Shown: positions 8,415-16,970 of the stretch, one piece after another
Numbering within the stretch: position 1 is the stretch's first letter
Layout of the letters: each line of letters begins with the position of its first letter
Origin: an uncultured Campylobacter sp.
GTDB taxonomy: Bacteria; Campylobacterota; Campylobacteria; Campylobacterales; Campylobacteraceae
Assembly: GCF_937959485.1 (NCBI RefSeq)
Contig: NZ_CALGPY010000014.1
Span: 186,001 to 250,000, forward strand
Direction: 5' to 3'
Length of the DNA: 64,000 bases
Made by a program: the position numbers and the translations under genes
The notes under the pieces: model-generated
What the model saw: the letters and a program-made list of their open reading frames with translations, nothing else
What the model was told of the DNA's origin: nothing
The model's database searches: none

Positions 8415-9437
8415 ATGGCAATAAATGTTTTTTACGACAAAGATTGCGATTTGGGTTTGATTAAGGCTAAAAAGGTCGCTATGATCGGCTTCGGCTCGCA
8501 GGGACACGCTCACGCCGAAAATTTGCGCGATAGCGGCGTAGAGGTCATCGTGGGCCTGAAAAAGGGCGGCGCGAGCTGGAGCAAGGCTGAGGCGAAGGGT
8601 TTTAAAGTAATGAGCGTCGGCGAGGCTACGAAGGCAGCCGATCTTGTGATGATCCTAACGCCTGATGAGTTTCAAAGCGACATTTTTAAAGCCGAGATCG
8701 AGCCGAGCTTAAGCGAGGGCAACGCGATTGCGTTCGCGCACGGTTTTAATATCCACTTCGGACAGATCGTCCCTCCAAAGGGCATCGATTGCATTATGAT
8801 CGCTCCGAAAGCCCCGGGTCACACCGTCCGCAACGAGTTTGTAAGCGGCGGCGGCGTGCCGATGCTGATCGCCGTTTCGCAAAACGAAAGCGGCAGAGCC
8901 AAAGAGCTTGCTCTAAGCTATGCAAGCGCGATCGGCGGCGGCCGCACCGGCATCATCGAAACGACCTTCAAAGCAGAGACTGAGACCGATCTTTTTGGCG
9001 AGCAGGCTGTGCTTTGCGGCGGACTTTGCGCGCTCATCAACGCGGGCTTTGAGACCCTCGTTGAGGCGGGATACGAGCCTGAGATGGCGTATTTTGAGTG
9101 CCAGCACGAGATGAAGCTGATCGTGGATCTCATCTATCAAGGCGGCATGGCTGATATGCGCTACTCGATCTCAAACACCGCAGAATACGGCGATTACGTA
9201 AGCGGCAACCGCGTCGTAAACGAAAGCAGCAAAGCGGCGATGAAAGAGGTGCTAAAAGAGATCCAAAACGGCAAATTTGCAAAAGATTTCATCCTCGAGC
9301 GCAAAGCTGGCTACGTGCGAATGAACGCCGAGCGCAACATCACGGCAAATAGCTTGCTTACCAAAACCGGCGAGAAGCTTCGCGCGATGATGCCGTGGAT
9401 CGCCAAGGGTAAGCTCATAAACAAAGATAAAAACTGA
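8415..9437 (+). CDS. ilvC: Ketol-acid reductoisomerase
   Basis: Second step of valine/isoleucine synthesis: NADPH-dependent isomerisation and reduction of acetohydroxyacids. 340 residues, the normal length for class I enzymes. The start is ATG 8415, with AAGGATG upstream. The Rossmann motif GFGSQGHAHAENLRDSG is near residue 27. The metal-binding C-terminal domain is present: DLFGEQAVLCGGL near 190, E.AYFECQHEMKLIVDL near 225, and YSISNTAEYGD. No insertion is present here, in contrast to proC next door. The order ilvC, deacetylase, dprA, ruvX matches C. jejuni. Confidence 0.97.
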   Translation: MAINVFYDKDCDLGLIKAKKVAMIGFGSQGHAHAENLRDSGVEVIVGLKKGGASWSKAEAKGFKVMSVGEATKAADLVMILTPDEFQSDIFKAEIEPSLSEGNAIAFAHGFNIHFGQIVPPKGIDCIMIAPKAPGHTVRNEFVSGGGVPMLIAVSQNESGRAKELALSYASAIGGGRTGIIETTFKAETETDLFGEQAVLCGGLCALINAGFETLVEAGYEPEMAYFECQHEMKLIVDLIYQGGMADMRYSISNTAEYGDYVSGNRVVNESSKAAMKEVLKEIQNGKFAKDFILERKAGYVRMNAERNITANSLLTKTGEKLRAMMPWIAKGKLINKDKN

Positions 9438-9450
9438 TTTCGGATGAGCT

Positions 9451-10638
9451 TTGGCTAATACAAATCCATGCGGGCGTCGCAAAAAGCGCCCGATCAATTA
9501 TATAGCGATCGCCTTTGTCGTAATCTTATGCTTTTTAAGCGGTGCGGTTACCTACGCGGTTTTGGATCTCGTATTTTCGGGCAATAAAGCCGCGTTGCAG
9601 CAAAGCTCGCGCAAACAAGCCTCCGAAAGCCCTTCCGATTCTCGCGGTAAAAAGCCTCGTTTAAGCGCTGCGGAGAAGGAAGCGCTGATTCAAAAGGAGC
9701 TTGATAAGATCGCCGAGCAAAACATAACCGCGCCGAAGCTTCCCGTAGAGCCTGCCTCGCAAAATTCCGCAAAACAAAATTCTACAAACGACAATTCTCA
9801 AAATTCCGCAAATTCTATCGCTTCCGTAAATTCCGCCGTAAATTCGGCAAATGACGGATCGGACGTAAATTTTACCGCGGCAAATTCCGCTTCAGAAAAT
9901 TCCATAAATTCTACCGCGCAAAGTCCTGCTTCTAGCGGTGCGGACGATCTTTCTAAATCGCCGCGTAAAGCATTGCCTGCAGGCTCTCGCGCAAAGCTAG
10001 CGATCATTATCGACGACGTAGGCACCGACGAGCAGGCGCAAAAGATCGCCGCTCTGCCCGTGCGCGTGACGCCGTCCATCTTCCCGCCCGAGTATCAGCG
10101 CAAGGACACGCGCTCGCTCGCTCGCGGCTTTGAGCATTACGCGATCCACCTGCCGATGGAGGCAAGCTCTGCCAAAAATAATTCCGCGACGCTGCGAGCT
10201 TCGGATAATTACGAGAAGCTGCGAGGCGTCATAGCGAAGCTACGCGCGGACTTTCCGAACGCTAAATTTATAAACAACCACACCGGTTCTAAATTTACCT
10301 CCGACGAGCGCGCGATGCAAAACCTGCTGCGCGCGATGAACGAGCATGGATTTTTATTTATCGACTCGCGCACTAGCCCCGCTACCAAGGCCAAAGCGGC
10401 GATGAATGGGCTTGGCATGCGATACGTGCATCGCGATGTGTTTTTAGATAATCAAAACAGCGTCGCCGCGGTGCGCAAAAAGCTGCGCGAAGCCGTGACG
10501 CTTGCTAAAAAACAGGGTTACGCCATCGCTATCGGCCATCCCAAAAGCTCCACTCTGCGCGCGCTTGCAAACAGCGCCGACATCCTAAGCGAGGTCGATT
10601 TGGTCTATTTGGACGAAATTTATGAGTACTACGAGTGA
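9451..10638 (+). CDS. Divergent polysaccharide deacetylase family protein (YibQ-like)
   Basis: 395 residues from TTG 9451, 13 bases after ilvC, with GGATGAG upstream. A basic N-terminus and one membrane helix (about residues 16-40) anchor it in the inner membrane. Residues 45-180 are a low-complexity linker rich in Asn, Ser and Ala (QNSAKQNST, SQNSANS). The catalytic domain follows: KLAIIIDDVGTD near 187, HYAIHLPMEA near 228, NNHTGSKFT near 275, GFLFIDSRT and AIGHP near 365. These are the family's conserved blocks. The family acts on cell-wall or other polysaccharide in the periplasm; the exact substrate is unknown. The last 17 bases overlap dprA, which suggests translational coupling. Confidence 0.88.
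   Translation: MANTNPCGRRKKRPINYIAIAFVVILCFLSGAVTYAVLDLVFSGNKAALQQSSRKQASESPSDSRGKKPRLSAAEKEALIQKELDKIAEQNITAPKLPVEPASQNSAKQNSTNDNSQNSANSIASVNSAVNSANDGSDVNFTAANSASENSINSTAQSPASSGADDLSKSPRKALPAGSRAKLAIIIDDVGTDEQAQKIAALPVRVTPSIFPPEYQRKDTRSLARGFEHYAIHLPMEASSAKNNSATLRASDNYEKLRGVIAKLRADFPNAKFINNHTGSKFTSDERAMQNLLRAMNEHGFLFIDSRTSPATKAKAAMNGLGMRYVHRDVFLDNQNSVAAVRKKLREAVTLAKKQGYAIAIGHPKSSTLRALANSADILSEVDLVYLDEIYEYYE
9763..9910. repeat. RAATTY array in the deacetylase linker
   Basis: AATT cores at 9763, 9778, 9793, 9802, 9811, 9829, 9841, 9868, 9883, 9898 and 9907. All spacings are multiples of 3, and 15 recurs four times. Nearly all are AAATTC or AAATTT, encoding repeated NS or NF dipeptides. Confidence 0.85.
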
Positions 10639-11410
10639 GCTCGGTTTTAAAATCCAGGGCTTAAAAAGGCTCGGTGCGAGCGAGCCCGCGCGGCTGTATT
10701 TTAGGGGTGAGCCGGCGCTACTGCAAAAGCGCCGCATCTCGATCGTGGGCTCGCGCAAGATGAGCGTTTATAGCAAAAATTTGATTCTGCGCCTCGCCCG
10801 CGCTTTGAGCGATGCGGACTTTTGCGTCGTAAGCGGCGCGGCGATCGGCTGCGACATAGCCGCGCACGAAGGGGCGTTTCCAAATACGATCGCGGTTTTT
10901 GGAAACGGCCTTGATCAAATTTATCCCGCGCAAAACGCCGCCATGATCGGCAAAATTTACGAGCGTAGCCTCGCGCTTAGCGAGTATGAGGACGGCGTGA
11001 GCGCGCGCGGATTTCAGTTTTTGCAGCGCAACCGCATCGTCGTGGCGCTGTCCGAAGCGCTCATCGTCGCTCAAGCCGAGCCCCGTAGCGGCTCGCTGCA
11101 AAGCGCGCGCCTGGCTCGCGAGATGGGCGTGCCCGTGTACGTGCTGCCGCACCGAATGGACGAGAGCGCGGGCACGAATGATCTGCTCGCAAAATCCCAG
11201 GCGCGACTGATCGCGGATTTTGGCGAGTTCGTAGCCTCTTTAGCTCCGCAGACGCCGCAAAACACTGAGCGCGCGCAGGATGAGGTGATGGAATTTTTAG
11301 CGCTAAATTCCGATCTGCAAGCGGCGATCGAGCGCTTCGGAGATAAAATTTACGAATATGAGCTTGAAGGCAGGATCGAAATTTTAGGCGCAAAGATCGT
11401 GGCAAAGTAG
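10622..11410 (+). CDS. dprA: DNA-processing protein DprA
   Basis: Loads RecA onto incoming single-stranded DNA during natural transformation. 262 residues, like the short Campylobacter form without an extended C-terminal domain. The Rossmann core is clear: ISIVGSRKMS near residue 40, SGAAIGCDIAAHEGA near 79, GNGLDQIYP near 98, and EPRSGSLQSARLA near 150. The ATG at 10622 overlaps the end of the deacetylase gene by 17 bases. A transformation gene beside dense RAATTY arrays is of interest because DNA uptake in C. jejuni depends on RAATTY methylation. Confidence 0.93.
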   Translation: MSTTSELGFKIQGLKRLGASEPARLYFRGEPALLQKRRISIVGSRKMSVYSKNLILRLARALSDADFCVVSGAAIGCDIAAHEGAFPNTIAVFGNGLDQIYPAQNAAMIGKIYERSLALSEYEDGVSARGFQFLQRNRIVVALSEALIVAQAEPRSGSLQSARLAREMGVPVYVLPHRMDESAGTNDLLAKSQARLIADFGEFVASLAPQTPQNTERAQDEVMEFLALNSDLQAAIERFGDKIYEYELEGRIEILGAKIVAK

Positions 11411-12093
11411 CCAGCAGGCGCTTACTTGCCGCGGTTTGATCGGGTGCCGCCCGCCGGCACGGCTTGTTTGCACGGCGCGTAGTCTGCGCGGCCGGAGTTT
11501 AAATTTAGAAAAAGGCGGCTTGGTAAAATTTTATCTTCCGCAAGTAGCACTTGGCTTAAAATAAATCGGCGCAGTTTGTTTGTGCAGCTCCGCTCGCCCC
11601 GCTTGCGGTAATGATCGGTTTGTGGATGCCTCTCGCGATTTATAAATACTTTGCGGCGCAGAATTTAAGTGTTAAAATGCATGAAATTTTCTGAAATAGC
11701 GTTTAAACGTTTGCTTGCCTATCGTGCTAAATTTGTGCGGGTAAATTTGGCTACGAATTTCAGCGCGAGTGTGGTAGGCTAAATTTGCCGCAAGGAAAAA
11801 TTTTGATCGTAGCAGTAAAATTTTACGAGTTATAAAACGTAGGGGGGCTTGTATCTGCTCCGTCGCGTGAGTGTGGGTTTGCTTTAAAATTTTGATTTTG
11901 CGTGGAGTGGGTTGGTTGCACGTCCGGCACCTGCATGGCAGGATTTATGCCCGCCGTGAGTTTGGGTGTCGCTTACGTGCAACTCGCGTGGACTCAGTGC
12001 GGATGTACTGAGCCGGGCGCGGCGATCGAAATTTTAAAATTTGAAGCTTGTGGATGATAAATTAATAGGCTCGCAGGCGCCACGAGCGAGTGA
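11411..12093. other. Long intergenic stretch between dprA and ruvX
   Basis: About 680 bases with no supported frame in either direction. GC-rich blocks alternate with AAATTT words. CTCAGTgcggatgtACTGAG near 11996 can form a 6-bp stem. In C. jejuni dprA and ruvX are close together, so this gap looks like an expansion. No RNA gene was recognised. Confidence 0.5.
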
Positions 12094-12247
12094 AATTTAT
12101 TATGCCTATTTTGTATGAAATTTCATAAAATTCCACGGTGGAATTCTGCGATGAAATTTAGCTATGAAATTTCGATCGCGAAATTTCCACGATAGAATTT
12201 TAATGGCGTAATTCTGCGAAATTTGATATTAGTAAAGGATGAAATTT
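12094..12247. repeat. Quasi-periodic RAATTY array ending at the ruvX start
   Basis: AATT cores at 12094, 12119, 12129, 12142, 12155, 12168, 12182, 12196, 12210, 12220 and 12242. The central spacings are 13, 13, 13, 14, 14, 14. Nearly all are RAATTY; 12210 is TAATTC. The last core, GAAATTTG, contains the TTG start codon of ruvX. Confidence 0.8.
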
Positions 12248-12638
12248 GATAGTTGCGATCGATCTTGGGCTTAAACGTATCGGCGTGGCGGCGGCACCGG
12301 ATGATAAGACGCCGCTTCCGTGCGAGCCGATCCTGCGCAAAAACCGAACCCAAGCCGCGCGCGAGCTAAGCGAGCTGCTGCGCGAAAAGGGCGCGAGCGT
12401 GCTCGTGCTGGGCGTGCCGCGCGGCGGGGCGAGCGAGGAGGAGATGAGCAGGCGCATACGCCACTTCGCTTCGCTGCTGGATTTTGACGGCGAGATAAAA
12501 TTCCAAGACGAGAGCTTTTCGAGCGCCGAAGCGGCGGAGCTTGCGAGCAAAGGCACTAAGGGCGGCGGCAAGGATCCTCGCTTTGATAGCATCGCCGCGA
12601 CGATAATTTTGCAGAGGTTTTTGGCGAGCAAGGGCTAG
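12246..12638 (+). CDS. ruvX: Putative pre-16S rRNA nuclease / Holliday-junction resolvase-like protein RuvX (YqgF)
   Basis: 130 residues, the usual length. RNase H-like fold: AIDLGLKRIGVA at residues 4-15 with the catalytic Asp, VLGVPRGG near 56, the DESFSSAEA block near 88 and FDSIAATIILQ near the end with the last acidic residue. YqgF proteins trim the 5' end of pre-16S rRNA, and some have a recombination role. The start is TTG 12246 (TTG ATA GTT GCG), preceded by AAAGGATG. It is the fourth gene of the conserved ilvC-deacetylase-dprA-ruvX order, but separated from dprA by 835 bases. Confidence 0.9.
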   Translation: MIVAIDLGLKRIGVAAAPDDKTPLPCEPILRKNRTQAARELSELLREKGASVLVLGVPRGGASEEEMSRRIRHFASLLDFDGEIKFQDESFSSAEAAELASKGTKGGGKDPRFDSIAATIILQRFLASKG

Positions 12639-13084
12639 GCGCGTGCGTGGCAACGTAATTTGCGCGCGGCGGCGCAAGAGAGAATTGCCACTCATCTGTT
12701 TTGCCGACCACTTAATGCTTGCAAAATTTTATCTTGCCCGCCTAAACGGACGGAATTTATGCGCGCCGAAAGTCGGTAAAATTTTATCGTCCACTAAGGT
12801 TTGGCAGAATTTTACTTTGCCTGCAAAGAGCCTGCGGAATTTATTTTGGCGGTAGCCGTAAAATTACTCCATAGACAGTCAAACCAAGCGAGATTGACAG
12901 CGATTTAAGTTTTAAACGGCGAGGTTTATGCATTTTGGCGATTTGTGTTTGCGCGCACGGCTGCTATTTTAAGTTTTTTCAAGGTCTATTTAGACGCAAA
13001 GAACGCTAAGCAAAATTGCAAAAACGCGGATGCATCATAGAACAGGGTGTAAATTTTGAGATAGATTTCATTTAGGGAGCGGTT
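12639..13084. other. Intergenic stretch with spaced AAAATTTTATC copies
   Basis: No supported gene. AAAATTTTATCTTGC (12725), AAAATTTTATCGTCC (12778) and AGAATTTTACTTTGC (12807) are related 15-mers, similar to the units at 22439 and 54589. A 70-residue frame at 12643 translates these words and is not convincing. Confidence 0.5.
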
Positions 13085-13462
13085 GTGTTTAAGATCACGA
13101 TGTTAGTAAAAAGGGCGCCGAACATCACGCAGCAGGAGTTTTTGGCGCACTGGGCGGCGCATTCGCAAAAGGTTTTGGCTAATCAAAAAGAGCTAAATAT
13201 TATCCGTTACGCAAAAACTATTCCCGTCTTTCCCGAGGGTCAGAGCACCAAGCGTGAGACGGCGGCGTTTGGCTACGACGCGATGGGCGAGCTATGGTAT
13301 GAAAGCGTGCAGGCGTTTGTGGACGCACGAAACAGCGAGGTAGCGCGAGCGGTGTTAGCGGAGCTAATGGCGGATGAGGCGAGGTTTTGCGATATGAAAA
13401 ACTCCGTGATGTGGTTCGGCGAGGAGGAGGCTGTGATAGAGTTCGACTCTAAAGAAGCGTAA
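13085..13462 (+). CDS. EthD domain-containing protein
   Basis: 125 residues from GTG 13085 with GGGAGCGGTT upstream. It has the pattern of EthD/dimeric alpha-beta barrel proteins: FKITMLVKRAPNITQQEFLAHW at the N-terminus, then IIRYAKTIPV near residue 38 and MGELWYESVQAF near 65, followed by a short helix and a final strand (KNSVMWFGEEE). Such proteins are small dimers, some of them involved in oxidative breakdown of aromatic compounds or ethers; no substrate can be named here. It stands alone between long non-coding stretches. Confidence 0.8.
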   Translation: MFKITMLVKRAPNITQQEFLAHWAAHSQKVLANQKELNIIRYAKTIPVFPEGQSTKRETAAFGYDAMGELWYESVQAFVDARNSEVARAVLAELMADEARFCDMKNSVMWFGEEEAVIEFDSKEA

Positions 13463-14220
13463 ATTTAAAGACCGAGAGGATAAAATTTCATGGATCGTGT
13501 AAGCGGCGAAAAGTGGAAATTTATCGCTCATGACCGATACGCTTTTTTGGCATACATCGCGCGGAATCGCGGCAAATATAGTGTTCATGGATGATGTGTG
13601 GGTGCGCCTACATAGATGAAATTTACATGCGCGATACAGATACTGCGCGGCCTTAATTATTTTAAGACTCACATATCTAAGTGGTGCGATCTAAGAATCC
13701 TGGGTATTGAGCCAAAACGCCTAAAGGTGCATTATGCTTGCGATTTTGGCATAGGCAAGCCTATTTCTAAGATAAAATTTAAAGGTTGGCAGCGTAAAAT
13801 TTTTTAAAATTTCTAAGCAGCAATGCGAAATTTTCAAAAGTTTTCTAGGGCACGGCAAGATGCTCACCATGGGCTTGATATGCAACAAAATATTTTACGC
13901 ATTAGATTGTCGCTCTGATAAATCACCATTGCAGAGGCTGCAGGTGCTTAAGACCTCAAGGATTAAATACGTTTTAGTCCTATTATAAATACTATAGCCG
14001 TGGACAGTCATATAGACGTGCGAGTAAAAAAGTGAGATAGCCAGCCATAAAAACAATCTTGCAAGTAAAATTTTAATTTGTCTTTTTAAAATTCCGCTCA
14101 AAGTTCCGTTTAAAATTTTATTTAAAATTTTGCTTGGGATTTTGATAGGAATTTTGCAAAAATTCGCCGGAGATTTCACAGCTATTATCAAAAATTAAAA
14201 TTTTATCCCTCGCTTTTTGC
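13463..14220. other. Long intergenic stretch, no clear gene
   Basis: About 760 bases. A minus-strand frame at 13895-14191 (98 residues) begins with repeated KI/IL dipeptides that come from AAATTT words (14080-14160) and ends in an unrecognised stretch. A plus frame at 13616-13807 has no domain. Neither has a good ribosome binding site, so I call neither. Confidence 0.45.
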
Positions 14221-14226
14221 TATAAT
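14221..14226 (+). promoter_or_regulatory. Putative -10 box for the Sel1-repeat gene
   Basis: TATAAT preceded by a T-rich run (GCTTTTTGC), 28 bases before the start at 14254. AAAAGGAG at 14241-14248 is the ribosome binding site. Confidence 0.6.
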
Positions 14227-14253
14227 TATTTTTAAAATTTAAAAGGAGTAAAA

Positions 14254-14940
14254 ATGAAAATTTTAGCGTCGATTGCTGCACTAATCGTAGCAGCCTACTT
14301 GCTCGCGCAGATATTTTTCCCGCAGGGGGTCTCGTTTGTCGGATGCGGCGTCGGTAGGGCTAATTCGTGCGAAGACTACGGAGCATATTTGCTTGAGGAG
14401 CGCGATTATGAGGCAGCGAAAAAGCCGTTTGAAAAAGCTTGCGAAGCGGGGCTGGAAAATAGCTGTGCTATCGCGGGAGATTTATATTACGACGAGCAAA
14501 ATTTATATAAAACTACGAAAGATAAGGGCAAGTCCGCGCGGTTTTATTCCAAAGCGTGCGAGCTGGGAGCTGCCAAAGCTTGCTACAACGCCGCGATAAT
14601 CTCTTATAAAAATGCGGATAAGAAAAATACGTTCGCTTTTTTTGCTAAATCATGCGATTTGGGACTAGGCGAGGGCTGCTTAAACGCTGCGGTCGCTAGC
14701 TACGAAGAAAAAGACTATCAGGGCGCTCTTAAGTTTTTCCTAAAATCTTGCGATTCTGCTTTGGCAGAGGGATGCCAAAGGGTTGGGCTAGCGTATTCAA
14801 AGAAGGAATTTGGCGAGCCGGATCTGGATAAAGCGATGATCTACTACGACAAAGCCTGCAAGCTGGGAGCGGAGTTTAGCTGCAACGTGGTAGCTGCGAT
14901 GAATAAAATAAATGCAAGCGAGGCTAATGCGACCAAATAG
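14254..14940 (+). CDS. Sel1-like repeat (Hcp-type, cysteine-rich) protein
   Basis: 228 residues. An N-terminal hydrophobic segment (residues 4-22) is a signal or membrane anchor. It is followed by about five Sel1-like repeats of 32-38 residues. Each carries paired Cys residues (for example FEKACEAGLENSCAIAG, YSKACELGAAKACYNA, FAKSCDLGLGEGCLNAA). In Helicobacter and Campylobacter Hcp-like proteins these form one disulfide per repeat, so export is expected. Family members act in protein-protein contacts and some are secreted antigens. A clear promoter and strong AAAAGGAG precede it. It is monocistronic. Confidence 0.85.
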   Translation: MKILASIAALIVAAYLLAQIFFPQGVSFVGCGVGRANSCEDYGAYLLEERDYEAAKKPFEKACEAGLENSCAIAGDLYYDEQNLYKTTKDKGKSARFYSKACELGAAKACYNAAIISYKNADKKNTFAFFAKSCDLGLGEGCLNAAVASYEEKDYQGALKFFLKSCDSALAEGCQRVGLAYSKKEFGEPDLDKAMIYYDKACKLGAEFSCNVVAAMNKINASEANATK

Positions 14941-15581
14941 ATGGCAGGGCTAGCTAGATAATACGGCGAGATCGAAATTAGTATAGAAATTTTGCGGAGC
15001 TTTATGGGATTTTATGGAATTCCGCGGAATTTTATTTCTAAATTTTATCGCTGAAATTCCGCATATTGCGATAATAGCGATAGATAGCGATTTTAAAATT
15101 TCAGTATCTTGGAAGTTTAAAATTTAATCTATGCTGTGGATTTTATTGACAGAATTTTAATTTATCATAGACTTACCCATCGCGATATAGGGATTTCATC
15201 ATAATCATGGTGCTAAATTATATATCGTTGAAGGAGAAAAAATTGCGCAAACTAGCGAGTAGCTATGCAATCACAGCTGATATGGCAAAAATATCCGAAG
15301 AAGATCGCACGAGGTAATCAATCTGCGAAGTAAGTAAAATCAATTATCAAGTGGATGAAATCTGTCAATAAACAAGTAAAATTATTCATCGCAAAGCAAG
15401 CAAAATCGATCTGTAAATGGGTAGATCAAGCTTAAAACTAACTCGAAGTAGCCTGTAAATAAGCTAAATTGCAAGCAAGATAAATTTTAAGTAGGCATAT
15501 TGTAAGAAAGTAAAATTTTAGATGAGATAAGTGGGATAAATCGATTTCAAATCACCGTAGAAGTTGGATGACGATCCTAAT
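14941..15581. other. Intergenic stretch with AAGTAAAAT-type repeats
   Basis: The left part has RAATTY words and the palindrome AATTCCGCGGAATT near 15019, followed by TTATTT, a possible weak terminator for the Sel1-repeat gene. From about 15327 to 15520 related words recur irregularly: AAGTAAAATC, AAGTAAAATT, AAGCAAAATC, AAGATAAATT, AAGTAAAATT. Apart from the small frame at 15243 I see no gene. Confidence 0.45.
15243..15317 (+). CDS. Possible 24-residue peptide or gene remnant
   Basis: TTG at 15243 follows a strong AAGGAG (15231-15236), and 24 codons (start MRKLASSYAI) run to TAA at 15315-15317. The ribosome binding site is better than for several real genes here. The peptide matches no family I know. 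It could be a small protein, a leader peptide or the 5' remnant of a lost gene. Confidence 0.3.
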   Translation: MRKLASSYAITADMAKISEEDRTR

Positions 15582-16970
15582 TTAAAGCCCCATTTTTCCG
15601 GGATTTAAGATACCTTTTGGATCGAACGCCCTTTTGATCGCGCGAAATAGCTCCATCTCTGCTGCGCTAAAAGCTAGTGACATAAATTCCGCCTTACTTA
15701 GTCCGATGCCGTGCTCGCCGCTGAGCGTACCGCCAAGATCAACTGCAGCTTTGAAAATTTCGGTGATTGCGTCATGTCCGCGTCGCACCTGAGCTTCATC
15801 TTTTTTGTCGGCGACCATGACGTTGGTGTGGACATTGCCGTCGCCCGTGTGCCCGAAGCAGGGCACGCGCACGCCGTATTTATCGCCGATGCGCGCGATA
15901 CGGCGCAGTAGCTCGGGCAGCTGCGAGCGCGGGACGGTGATGTCCTCATTTAGCTTAAGCGTGCCGTAGATATTGATTGCCTGCGAGCAGTTGCGCCTCG
16001 CAAACCAAATGCCCGCACGCTCTTCTTCGCTTTCTGCGATGCGGAAGTCGCTCGCGCCGTTTTGAACGAAAATTTCTTTTATGAGCGCGAGCTCCTCCAA
16101 AAGCATTGCTTCTAAATTGCCGTCTGTTTCGCAGATCAAAATCGCGCCCGCGCCCTTCGGCAAGCCCTTGTGAAATTTCTCCTCGACCGCGGCTATGCAC
16201 AGCGCGTCTAAAAATTCCATCGCCACGGGCGTGATACCGGCTGCCATTGTCTTATACACGGCATTCATTGCTGCATCTACGCTAGGAAAAACGCCCATCG
16301 CGGTCTTTTTAAGCTTTGGCATTGGGATTAGTTTGAGCGTGATTTCGGTGATGACGGCAAGCGCGCCTTCGCTTGCGATTAAAATTCCTACCACGTTGAA
16401 GCCTGCGACATCTTTGATAGTGCGTTTGCCCGCTCGGATCACCTCTCCATTAGGCAGTACCGCACGCAGTGCCATTACGTAGTCTTTGGTGATGCCGTAT
16501 TTTGCGGCGCGCATACCGCCGGAGTTTTCGGCGACATTGCCTCCTAGCGTGGAATAATCCTGGCTTGCGGGATCGGGCGGATAAAAAAGCCCGCGCGCTG
16601 CGGCTGCTTTTTGCAGATCGATATTTATGCAGCCGGGTTGGACTACGGCGAGTAGATTTTGCATGTCGATTTCTAGAATTTTATTCATATGTTTTTCAAA
16701 TGCTAAAATTACTCCGCCGTTTGCGGCTAAAGATCCACCCGTAAAACCGCTACCTGCGCCTCTTGGAACTATGGGGATTAAATTTTCGTTGCAGAATTTT
16801 AAAATTTGACTGACATCGTCCTCACTTCGCGGGAAAAGCACGCCGTCCGGCAGGCAGCGCCTTTTCGTCGCGTCGTAGCAGTATGCCGTGCGATGAGCCT
16901 CATCAAAATAGGCGTTATCCGCGCCTAATAGATTTGTAAAAAACGCTCGCGCAGCGCTATTCGTCGCCAT
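15582..16970 (-). CDS. glcD: FAD-binding glycolate/lactate oxidase subunit GlcD
   Basis: 462 residues from ATG 16970. FAD-linked oxidase of the GlcD/D-lactate dehydrogenase type that oxidises 2-hydroxy acids. The PCMH-type FAD domain includes IVPRGAGSGFTGGSLA near residue 50 and PPDPASQDYSTLGGNVAENSGG near 130. The C-terminal cap has GHTGDGNVHTNV near 370 and SGEHGIGLSKAEFM near 420, and it ends FDPKGILNPGKM, all typical. It overlaps the end of the upstream PgbA-like gene by 14 bases, so the two are co-transcribed. The same pair occurs in C. jejuni. No glcE/glcF genes are next to it, as usual in Campylobacter. Confidence 0.92.
   Translation of the reverse strand: MATNSAARAFFTNLLGADNAYFDEAHRTAYCYDATKRRCLPDGVLFPRSEDDVSQILKFCNENLIPIVPRGAGSGFTGGSLAANGGVILAFEKHMNKILEIDMQNLLAVVQPGCINIDLQKAAAARGLFYPPDPASQDYSTLGGNVAENSGGMRAAKYGITKDYVMALRAVLPNGEVIRAGKRTIKDVAGFNVVGILIASEGALAVITEITLKLIPMPKLKKTAMGVFPSVDAAMNAVYKTMAAGITPVAMEFLDALCIAAVEEKFHKGLPKGAGAILICETDGNLEAMLLEELALIKEIFVQNGASDFRIAESEEERAGIWFARRNCSQAINIYGTLKLNEDITVPRSQLPELLRRIARIGDKYGVRVPCFGHTGDGNVHTNVMVADKKDEAQVRRGHDAITEIFKAAVDLGGTLSGEHGIGLSKAEFMSLAFSAAEMELFRAIKRAFDPKGILNPGKMGL

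Noticed and set aside
13895..14191. 98-codon minus-strand frame before the Sel1-repeat gene
   Set aside because: The N-terminal half is repeat-derived, no start signal was found, and it runs toward nothing conserved.
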